From Bacillota bacterium (GTDB lineage: Bacteria; Bacillota; Clostridia; Tissierellales; Sporanaerobacteraceae), in NCBI GenBank assembly GCA_029779375.1, contig JAKPAR010000393.1, positions 1 to 5,340 on the forward strand: a DNA stretch of 5,340 bases, given 5' to 3'. A model generated the notes under the pieces. The model saw only the letters and a program-made list of their open reading frames with translations. It did no database searches and had not been told where the DNA came from. Position numbers and translations under genes: made by a program. Positions 1 to 5,340 of the stretch are shown in pieces; the first letter of the stretch is position 1; every line of letters starts with the position of its first letter.

Positions 1-101
1 ATTTTAATTTGATTGTCCGTTGATTTCTTTCATGTTTTGCTAGTGGGAGAATCAAGGTACATATAAATTAACGAAAATTATTTTAGAAGGAGGAGTTTTT
101 A
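1..101 (+). other. Leader region upstream of the lipoprotein gene; no gene seen
   Basis: This is AT-rich sequence with no open frame that continues into the first gene: two forward frames stop within the first 12 bases and the third stops at 21-23. A weak imperfect hairpin can be drawn between TTGATTT (20-26) and GAATCAA (49-55), but it has no T-run after it. A TATAAA at 62-67 resembles a -10 box but lacks a matching -35 at the right distance. The only solid element is the ribosome binding site AAGGAGG at 87-93, 8 bases before the ATG at 102. The region may be the 3' part of a longer leader that begins outside the window. Confidence 0.5.
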
Positions 102-1130
102 ATGAAAAAAAGAATTGCAATTTTATTGATTTTTACATTAATTGCATCTACAATTTTATCTGGCTGTGGGAAAAAGGCTACTCCAGCTAAAACAGAGGGC
201 AATGATGTAGAAAATGGAACAGAAGAAGCGGTAAAAGTAGGCTTAGTAGTAGCTGGTGGTTTGGGAGACCGTTCTTTCTATGATTCATCCCATGAAGGAG
301 TAGAAAAAGCTAAGGAAGATTTAGGTATTGAATACAAGGTGTATGAATGTAGAAATGACCCATCTCTATACAATGATCAATTGGTACAAGCTTCTCAATA
401 TGCTTCTATAGTAGCAGTAGTAGGATTTGAATTTTATGATGTAGTACAAGAAATAGCAAAAGAATTCCCAGATGTTCATTATATATATGTAGATAATGAA
501 ATAGAGGGAATTGACAATTTAATAACTATTAGCTATGCAGAAAATGAAGGTTCTTTCTTAGCGGGAGCATTGGCTGCTATGCTTACAGAAAGCAATATTA
601 TAGGTATGGTTGGAGGGATGGATTTACCAGTAATTAGAAATTTTCAAGCTGGTTATGAAGCAGGTGCTAAATATATAAATCCAGACATAACAGTAGAAAC
701 TATTTTTGCTGAAGATTTTGAAGACCCTGCAAAAGGTAAAGAAAGTGCTACTGCTCTTTATTCAAGAGGTGCAGATATAGTATTTCAAGTAGCAGGAAAG
801 ACTGGGGAAGGAGTTTTTGAGGCTGCTGAAGAACAAGGAAAATATGCTATAGGTGTAGATACAGACCAAAGACATATTAATCCAGATGTCATAGTAGCAA
901 GTATGGTTAAAAAAGTTGGATTTTCCATATATGAAACCATAGGAAAAATTCAAAAAGGTGAAATAGAACCAGGAAAAGTTATTCATTATGGATTGGAACA
1001 AAATGGTGTTGAATTGGGCTATGGTACAGAGGATATGAAACAATTTGTAACAGATGAAATGAAAGCTCAATTAGATGAGATTAAAGATAAAATCATTAGT
1101 GGAGAAATAGAAGTGCCAGAAGCAAAATAA
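102..1130 (+). CDS. BMP/PnrA-family substrate-binding lipoprotein of a nucleoside-type ABC importer
   Basis: This is the extracytoplasmic solute receptor of the importer encoded downstream, 342 residues long, which is usual for the family. Residues 1-21 form a lipoprotein signal peptide: a basic start (MKKR), a hydrophobic core, and the lipobox LSGC ending at Cys22, the expected lipidation site. A flexible linker rich in A, T, E and G (about 24-43) leads to a two-lobed binding domain. BMP family signatures are GDRSFYD (55-61), NEGSFLAGALAA (148-159), GGMDLPVIRNFQAGYEAG (171-188), IVFQVAGKTGEGVFEAA (226-242) and GVDTDQ (251-256). In characterised PnrA-type receptors, aromatic residues stack on a purine base and Asp residues bind the ribose. 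F59, F228 and D253 are the likely counterparts here. Tyr60 stands where many members have Asn (SFND or SFNQ). The start is supported by AAGGAGG at 87-93. As first gene before a hairpin, it is probably made in excess over the other subunits. The substrate is most likely a nucleoside, which is inferred from the family and not shown. Confidence 0.93.
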   Translation: MKKRIAILLIFTLIASTILSGCGKKATPAKTEGNDVENGTEEAVKVGLVVAGGLGDRSFYDSSHEGVEKAKEDLGIEYKVYECRNDPSLYNDQLVQASQYASIVAVVGFEFYDVVQEIAKEFPDVHYIYVDNEIEGIDNLITISYAENEGSFLAGALAAMLTESNIIGMVGGMDLPVIRNFQAGYEAGAKYINPDITVETIFAEDFEDPAKGKESATALYSRGADIVFQVAGKTGEGVFEAAEEQGKYAIGVDTDQRHINPDVIVASMVKKVGFSIYETIGKIQKGEIEPGKVIHYGLEQNGVELGYGTEDMKQFVTDEMKAQLDEIKDKIISGEIEVPEAK

Positions 1131-1134
1131 TTTT

Positions 1135-1170
1135 TAAAATGGAGAAGTAGAAGTCTACTTCTCCATTTTA
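1135..1170 (+). terminator. Perfect inverted repeat between lipoprotein and ATPase genes; probable intra-operon attenuator or 3'-end hairpin
   Basis: Bases 1135-1150 pair perfectly with 1155-1170, giving a 16 bp stem closed by a 4-base loop (AAGT, 1151-1154). The stem has a core GGAGAAGTAG / CTACTTCTCC flanked by A-tract/T-tract pairs. Pairing can extend outward by at least two A-T pairs (1133-1172). The hairpin starts within 5 bases of the lipoprotein stop codon. The downstream T-run is only TTTT and then turns to AAAG, so termination is probably partial. Such hairpins commonly allow the receptor gene to be transcribed more than the ATPase and permease genes, or protect its mRNA 3' end. No separate promoter is evident between the hairpin and the ATPase gene, so read-through is expected. 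Confidence 0.75.
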
Positions 1171-1201
1171 AAGAATTTACAATGCAAAGAGGTGAGTATT
1201 A

Positions 1202-2752
1202 ATGGCTGAAAAGTTAATTGAATTGAGAAATATTTCTAAGCGGTTTCCGGGAGTGTTAGCTAATGACAATGTAAGTCTTGATATAGAAAAAGGTGAAATC
1301 CACGCTATTATAGGTGAAAATGGAGCAGGAAAATCTACTTTAATGAATATCATATATGGTCTTTATGAACCAACACAAGGAGAGATTTTGTTTAAAGGAA
1401 AACCCACCCAAATCAAGAGTCCACTAGATGCTATTGGACTTGGAATAGGTATGGTTCATCAACATTTTATGCTCGTGCCTTCTTTTACCGTAGCTGAAAA
1501 TATAGTATTGGGAAATGAACCTAAACACAAGAAATTATTTATAGACTATAAAAAGGCAGTGGCTATAACAGAGGAATTATCTGAAACTTATGGATTGAAA
1601 GTAGATCCCCATGAAAAGGTAGAGTCTTTATCTGTAGGGATTCAGCAGCGAATTGAAATATTGAAGGTATTATATAAAGGGGCAGATGTACTTATATTGG
1701 ACGAGCCTACAGCAGTTCTTACTCCGCAAGAAACAGAAGAATTGTTTGAGGTCATCAGAAAATTGGTCAATGATTTGGGGAAAACTGTAATCATAATAAC
1801 ACATAAACTTCAAGAAGTATTGGCTATATCTGATAGAGTAAGTGTAATGCGTCAAGGGAAAATGATAGGTACATTACAAACTAAGGATGCCAATGAGCAA
1901 ATACTAGCTGAAATGATGGTAGGTAGAGAAGTTTTGTTTGATGAGCTTTATAAAAAAGAATCCTCTAAAAAAGAAGTTTTGTCTGTAAAAGGAATAAAAG
2001 CTAGAGATAATAGAGGACTTGTTGCATTAAATGGAGTATCTTTTAATCTTAAAGCTGGTGAGATATTAGGTATAGCTGGAGTAGAGGGAAATGGTCAATC
2101 TGAATTAGTCGAAGTTTTGACAGGCCTTAGGGAAATGGAAGAAGGAGAATTTATAGTAAATGGAGTAGAGGCTTTTAACAAAAGTCCAAATGAGATTAGA
2201 AAACTAGGTATAGCTCATGTGCCTGAAGATAGATTAGCAACAGGATTGTCAAAAGACGCCAGTATATGGGAAAATCTCTTAATGGGCATTCAACATGAAG
2301 AGCCTTATGCAATCAAGGGAGTTCACATAAACAAGAAAAAGGTAAAGGAAAGAACGGATAGATTAATAGATGAGTTTGATATTAGGACACCGTCTGGAGA
2401 TTTACCTGTAGGAAAATTGTCTGGTGGAAATATGCAAAAAGTGGTTATCGCCAGAGAGTTTTCTTTCAATACTCCAATACTTATAATTGCCCAGCCAACT
2501 AGAGGAGTAGATGTTGGAGCTATTGAATTTATTCACAGTCAAATAATTGAAAAAAGAAATAAAGGTGCAGCAATATTGCTGGTTTCTGCTGAATTAGATG
2601 AAATATTTAGATTATCCGATAGAATCATCACTATATATGAGGGCAAAATTACAGGAGAGTTTTTAAATGGTGAAATAACTAAACAAGAAATAGGTCTTTA
2701 TATGACTGGTAAACATACAGAGAAGGCGGAAGGAGGGGAAAAGGTTGAATAA
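1202..2752 (+). CDS. Double-domain ABC ATPase of the nucleoside-type importer (NupO/RbsA-like)
   Basis: This cytoplasmic energy-coupling subunit has 516 residues, the normal size for two fused nucleotide-binding domains. Domain 1 (about 5-240) has Walker A GENGAGKST (38-46), Q-loop Gln87 in VHQHF, signature LSVGIQQR (143-150), Walker B VLILDEPT (163-170) with catalytic Glu168, and switch His201. Domain 2 (about 257-503) is degenerate in its own ATP site. Its Walker A reads GVEGNGQS (293-300) with Gln for the Lys, its Walker B is ILIIAQPT (426-433) without the Asp-Glu pair, and SAE replaces the switch His. Its signature LSGGN (406-410) is intact. This asymmetry is standard for sugar- and nucleoside-type fused ATPases and implies one hydrolytic site, made by the domain 1 Walker motifs and the domain 2 signature. 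GAGGTGA at 1189-1195 lies 6 bases before the ATG. The last 8 bases overlap the first permease gene. Sugar-type ATPases share this layout, but the BMP receptor next door favours nucleosides. Confidence 0.95.
   Translation: MAEKLIELRNISKRFPGVLANDNVSLDIEKGEIHAIIGENGAGKSTLMNIIYGLYEPTQGEILFKGKPTQIKSPLDAIGLGIGMVHQHFMLVPSFTVAENIVLGNEPKHKKLFIDYKKAVAITEELSETYGLKVDPHEKVESLSVGIQQRIEILKVLYKGADVLILDEPTAVLTPQETEELFEVIRKLVNDLGKTVIIITHKLQEVLAISDRVSVMRQGKMIGTLQTKDANEQILAEMMVGREVLFDELYKKESSKKEVLSVKGIKARDNRGLVALNGVSFNLKAGEILGIAGVEGNGQSELVEVLTGLREMEEGEFIVNGVEAFNKSPNEIRKLGIAHVPEDRLATGLSKDASIWENLLMGIQHEEPYAIKGVHINKKKVKERTDRLIDEFDIRTPSGDLPVGKLSGGNMQKVVIAREFSFNTPILIIAQPTRGVDVGAIEFIHSQIIEKRNKGAAILLVSAELDEIFRLSDRIITIYEGKITGEFLNGEITKQEIGLYMTGKHTEKAEGGEKVE
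2728..2738 (+). promoter_or_regulatory. Ribosome binding site that supports a TTG start
   Basis: GGAAGGAGGGG lies inside the 3' end of the ATPase gene. Its AAGGAGG core (2730-2736) is 8 bases before TTG 2745, an ideal distance. This strong site decides the non-ATG start of the first permease, because the frame has no ATG upstream of the first transmembrane segment. Confidence 0.8.
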
Positions 2753-3827
2753 GAAATTTCTCAAGAGGGATTTAGAATATATATTGTCCTTGTTTCTTTC
2801 TATATTGGTTTCGTTACTTATTGGGGCATTTATTATGATTGCCAATGGTAGAAGCCCATTGCTTGGATACGGAGCTCTTTTAAAAGGGGCATTTGGTTCT
2901 AAATATAATATAGCTACTACTCTTGCAAAGACTGTGCCCTTAGTATTAACAGGTCTTGCTACAGCAATATCTTTTAGTAGTGGAATATATAATATTGGGG
3001 GAGAAGGACAACTCTATTTAGGGGCCTTTGCTGCAGCTTATGTAGGTATTACCTTTACAGCATTGCCAAAGGGTATTGGTATTCTTTTAGCTATTGTTGC
3101 AGGAGCAGTAGTTGGGGGATTGTATGCTTATCTTCCTGCAATATTGAAAGTTAAATATAAAATAGATGAAGTAATCACGACTATAATGCTAAATTCTGTG
3201 GCAGTCCTTTTTACATCTTATTTAGTAAATTATCCTTTTGCTACTACTAAGGGAAAAATGGGTGGAACTGAAATCATTGCAGAAGGATATCATTTAAAAA
3301 GATTGATAAAACTATCTACTTTAAATACCAGTATTTTTTTCATGGGATTTATTGCTATAATCATTTATTATCTCATGGAAAAGACTTCGGCAGGCTATGA
3401 TTATAAAATGGTAGGTCAAAATAGTTTGTTTGCAAGATATGGAGGAATAAACGATAAAAAGCAGATGATAATGGCTATGGTCATATCGGGTGCATTATCT
3501 GGTATGGCTGGAGTTTTTGAAGTGTTAGGAGTTCATTATAGATTTTTGCAAAACATATCTCCAGGTTATGCATGGGATGGTATGTTAGCTGCATTGATAG
3601 TAAAGAACAACCCTATTGGAGTCATTGTAATGTCAATTTTCCTTGGAGCATTAAAAACAGGTTCTGTTTCTATGGAAAATGCTACTTCCATTCCTTCTGA
3701 ATTGGTATTAGTTATTCAATCTATAATTATCTTATTTATTGCTGGAGAAGCAGGATTTAAGGAAAAATTCAAGGAATTGAATCTAAAGAGAAAATCTAAA
3801 CAAAAGGTAGGTGAAAAGAATGCTTAA
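2745..3827 (+). CDS. ABC importer inner-membrane permease, first of two (NupP-like, BPD_transp_2 type)
   Basis: This polytopic membrane subunit has 360 residues. It starts at TTG 2745 behind an excellent ribosome binding site and overlaps the ATPase stop codon by 8 bases (2745-2752), so translation is probably coupled. Hydrophobic segments are visible at about 12-34, 62-80, 90-107, 111-133, 143-160, 195-211, 240-262, 283-303 and 319-335. Family signatures are the loop YNIGGEGQLYLGAF (82-95), DEVITTIMLN (141-150) and SGALSGMAGVFEVLG (248-262). The cytoplasmic stretch around 212-240 (GYDYKMVGQN followed by a basic segment) is a probable contact with the ATPase. The C-terminal tail from about 338 is lysine-rich and would lie in the cytoplasm. 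The protein is expected to pair with the next gene product to form a heterodimeric channel for nucleosides. Its family is clear, but substrate cannot be read from a permease sequence. Confidence 0.93.
   Translation: MNKKFLKRDLEYILSLFLSILVSLLIGAFIMIANGRSPLLGYGALLKGAFGSKYNIATTLAKTVPLVLTGLATAISFSSGIYNIGGEGQLYLGAFAAAYVGITFTALPKGIGILLAIVAGAVVGGLYAYLPAILKVKYKIDEVITTIMLNSVAVLFTSYLVNYPFATTKGKMGGTEIIAEGYHLKRLIKLSTLNTSIFFMGFIAIIIYYLMEKTSAGYDYKMVGQNSLFARYGGINDKKQMIMAMVISGALSGMAGVFEVLGVHYRFLQNISPGYAWDGMLAALIVKNNPIGVIVMSIFLGALKTGSVSMENATSIPSELVLVIQSIIILFIAGEAGFKEKFKELNLKRKSKQKVGEKNA
3809..3814 (+). promoter_or_regulatory. Ribosome binding site that favours the ATG at 3820 over an upstream GTG
   Basis: AGGTGA lies 5 bases before ATG 3820. 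It resembles the GAGGTGA used by the ATPase gene. The in-frame GTG at 3811 overlaps this site and would have only a poor AAAAGG element 3 bases upstream of it. Initiation at the ATG is therefore preferred. Confidence 0.6.
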
Positions 3828-4752
3828 GCAAGTTTTCAATCTTACTTTGCTTCAACATACTATAAGAACTGCTACTCCTCTTATATTAGCTGCTTTGGGA
3901 GGTCTTCTTACAGAGCATGCGGGAATGTTAAATATAGGAATGGAGGGAATGATTCTTCTTGGGGCATTTTTTGGAGTGTTGGGAAGTTTCTTTTTTGGTT
4001 CCTCTTTGGCAGGAGTAATATTGGCAGGTTTGGTAGGATTAGTCATAGGTTTATTGTTTGCAGTATTTGTTGTAGATTTAAAATCTGATGAGTTTATTGT
4101 AGCAATTGCTATAAATATGTTTGCTAGTGGATTAACTGTATTTCTATTGAGAAGCATATTTGGAGTAAAAGGTGCATTTTCTTCACCAGATATAGTACCA
4201 CTCCCCAGACTAAAGTTTCCTGGACTTTCGAGTGTTCCATTTTTAAATGCAATACTCAACAACCATTCCATATTTGTATATATTAGTTGGATTTTAGTAG
4301 TTTTAATTTACATTTATCTATATAAAACACCTCATGGCATATGGCTAAGAGCTTCAGGAGAATATCCAGAGGCTTTAGAGACGGCTGGAGTTAGCCCTAA
4401 AAAGATGAAATATATATCATCTATTGCTTGTGGCGTTCTTTGTGGATTTGCAGGAGCTCATCTTTCTTTAGGCTATTTGACCTTGTTTTCAGAAAACATG
4501 AGTGCCAATAGAGGATTTATAGCAGTAGCAGCTATAATATTTGGTAGAGCCAATCCGATAAGGACCTTTGCGGCTGCATTGATGTTTGGATTTTTTGATG
4601 CTTTAGGTATTAGATTACAGGTTATGGGTATACCATCTCAGTTTACTCAGATGATTCCCTATATAGCAACTATATTAGCTTTATTTATTGTAACTAAACG
4701 TCAAATAGCAAAAGTAAAGAAAAATAAGGAGAGAGATTCTAGTGCAGAATAA
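3820..4752 (+). CDS. ABC importer inner-membrane permease, second of two (NupQ-like, BPD_transp_2 type)
   Basis: This is the second channel subunit, 310 residues when started at ATG 3820. A GTG at 3811 would add three residues (MKR) and is less likely given the ribosome binding site position. The chosen start overlaps the previous stop by 8 bases, the same arrangement as at the preceding junction. The protein is hydrophobic, with segments at about 18-31, 41-60, 63-88, 91-113, 151-168, 198-222, 232-243, 247-265 and 277-292. Family signatures are LNIGMEGMILLGAF (37-50), the DEFIVAIAIN stretch (90-99) and RGFIAVAAIIFGRANP (231-246). Residues 173-197 (GIWLRASGEYPEALETAGV and following) look like the cytoplasmic coupling loop that docks on the ATPase. 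It is shorter than the first permease and different in sequence, as expected for the paired NupP/NupQ-type subunits. The basic tail after 293 is probably cytoplasmic. The next gene begins within its last codons. Confidence 0.93.
   Translation: MLKQVFNLTLLQHTIRTATPLILAALGGLLTEHAGMLNIGMEGMILLGAFFGVLGSFFFGSSLAGVILAGLVGLVIGLLFAVFVVDLKSDEFIVAIAINMFASGLTVFLLRSIFGVKGAFSSPDIVPLPRLKFPGLSSVPFLNAILNNHSIFVYISWILVVLIYIYLYKTPHGIWLRASGEYPEALETAGVSPKKMKYISSIACGVLCGFAGAHLSLGYLTLFSENMSANRGFIAVAAIIFGRANPIRTFAAALMFGFFDALGIRLQVMGIPSQFTQMIPYIATILALFIVTKRQIAKVKKNKERDSSAE
4726..4731 (+). promoter_or_regulatory. Ribosome binding site supporting a GTG start for the flavoprotein
   Basis: AAGGAG, followed by GAGA, lies within the end of the second permease gene and 10 bases before GTG 4742. 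The nearby ATGs at 4758 and 4761 are out of frame with the flavoprotein. The GTG is thus the only sensible start that keeps the complete FAD-binding fold. Confidence 0.7.
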
Positions 4753-5340
4753 GAAATATGATGTATTGGTAATTGGTGGAGGTATAGCTGGATATTACTC
4801 TTCTAAATATTTAGCTAAGAATGGGAAAGCCGTAGCCTTAATAGAGAAGAAAAATCTAGGTGGGACAGCTTTAAGATGGGGAGCGTTGCCTGTAAAGAAG
4901 GCTTTGGATTGGTTTAAGAAGGATAGAAAAAAAGATTTAAATTTTTCTTGGGATAAAGATTTAAAAATCTTAGAGAACAAGATAGATGTTGCCCTTAAAG
5001 ATGAAAAGGTAGATATTTATTATGGAGAAGGAGAATTTATTGATTCTAAATCCTATAAGGTCAAAGATATTTTATTGGAAGGTGAATATATAATAATTGC
5101 CACAGGAACGGAGCCTATCAGTGTTCCAGAAATACCTATTGACAGAGATAAAATAATTACTCACAGGGAGGCTATAGATTTTAAATTTATTCCTGAAAAT
5201 ACCATAGTACTAGGAGGAAATGTAGAAGGAGTAGAATTTGCTGCAATCTATGCAGAAATGGGGGTCAATATAACATTAATAGAAAAAGAAGACATGCTAC
5301 TTCCAGGAAATGATGAGGATTTGGTTTTTCCTATTGAAAA
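4742..5340 (+). CDS. Dihydrolipoamide-dehydrogenase-like FAD/NAD oxidoreductase lacking the redox cysteines (5' part, runs off window)
   Basis: Only the first 199 residues are present; the frame is open to the window end. It starts at GTG 4742, overlapping the second permease stop by 11 bases, so coupling to the transporter is likely. The fold is that of class I pyridine nucleotide-disulfide oxidoreductases: strand plus GGGIAG (12-17) for FAD, Glu35 at the end of the second strand for the FAD ribose, IIATGTEP (118-125), then a second nucleotide-binding unit, IVLGGNVEGVEFA (155-167), with Glu181 suggesting NAD(H) rather than NADP(H). The family active site GGTCLNxGCIPSK reads here as GGTALRWGALPVK (40-52), so both cysteines are Ala (43 and 48). 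No cysteine occurs anywhere in the visible part. Asn160 replaces the second Gly of the NAD GxGxxG motif. The segment between the active-site helix and ATG motif is about 20 residues shorter than I recall for E. coli Lpd. It cannot perform classical dithiol/disulfide chemistry. It may be a transhydrogenase- or diaphorase-like flavoenzyme, or non-catalytic. The substrate is unknown. Confidence 0.85.
   Translation, partial: MQNKKYDVLVIGGGIAGYYSSKYLAKNGKAVALIEKKNLGGTALRWGALPVKKALDWFKKDRKKDLNFSWDKDLKILENKIDVALKDEKVDIYYGEGEFIDSKSYKVKDILLEGEYIIIATGTEPISVPEIPIDRDKIITHREAIDFKFIPENTIVLGGNVEGVEFAAIYAEMGVNITLIEKEDMLLPGNDEDLVFPIE

Noticed and set aside
1..101. Purine riboswitch or sigma-A promoter upstream of the lipoprotein
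   Set aside because: Purine-regulated leaders are common before such operons, but the conserved three-way-junction core is not visible in these 101 bases. The TATAAA at 62-67 has no properly spaced -35. A riboswitch could lie upstream of the window.
762..1070. Antisense open frame of about 100 codons inside the lipoprotein gene
   Set aside because: It is fully covered by a clearly conserved gene on the other strand. Its translation is a low-complexity mix rich in F, Y, I and S, typical of the complement of AT-rich coding DNA, and I see no domain.
2078..2106. Degenerate Walker A and B of the second ATPase domain as evidence of a broken gene
   Set aside because: The Lys-to-Gln and Asp-Glu-to-Ala-Gln changes are the normal condition of the second domain in sugar- and nucleoside-type fused ABC ATPases. 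The first domain and the second signature motif are intact.
3811..3819. GTG at 3811 as the start of the second permease
   Set aside because: It overlaps the better AGGTGA ribosome binding site that serves ATG 3820 and would add only three residues. The ATG start also reproduces the 8-base overlap seen at the previous junction.
3852..4271. Antisense open frame of 139 codons opposite the second permease
   Set aside because: It lies wholly within a well-supported permease gene and reads as the complement of hydrophobic codons, rich in N, P, K and T. It has no recognisable motif or convincing start.
4742..5340. Flavoprotein as a pseudogene because active-site residues are missing
   Set aside because: The frame is open for all 199 visible codons, has a good ribosome binding site, and retains FAD-binding motifs with no internal stop or frameshift. 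Loss of only the catalytic cysteines fits changed function better than decay.

Overview
The window is AT-rich, gene-dense DNA with strong AGGAGG-type ribosome binding sites, TTG and GTG starts and a lipobox-bearing surface lipoprotein. This points to a low-GC Gram-positive bacterium, most likely of the Clostridia/Tissierellia type. That assignment is inferred from style, not from a marker gene.

All five genes lie on the + strand and look like one operon. Bases 1-101 are a leader with no recognisable gene. Bases 102-1130 encode a BMP/PnrA-family substrate-binding lipoprotein. A long perfect hairpin (about 1135-1170) fills most of the 71-base gap before the next gene and probably terminates or attenuates transcription, or stabilises the mRNA end. 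Bases 1202-2752 encode a double-domain ABC ATPase. Bases 2745-3827 and 3820-4752 encode the two different membrane permeases. Each permease start overlaps the previous stop by 8 bases. Together these four genes form a complete ABC importer of the purine nucleoside type, with the architecture of Bacillus NupNOPQ and Lactococcus BmpA-NupABC. The lipoprotein captures substrate outside the membrane, the two permeases form the channel, and the ATPase drives it.

The fifth gene (4742 to beyond the window end) starts at a GTG inside the last codons of the second permease gene, so it is probably translationally coupled to the transporter. It encodes the N-terminal 199 residues of a dihydrolipoamide-dehydrogenase-like flavoprotein. 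Both redox-active cysteines of the family are replaced by alanine, and the NAD-binding glycine motif is also altered. This is the least ordinary item in the window. The transporter itself is a well-known type. I see no CRISPR array, insertion sequence, tRNA, rRNA or confident riboswitch.
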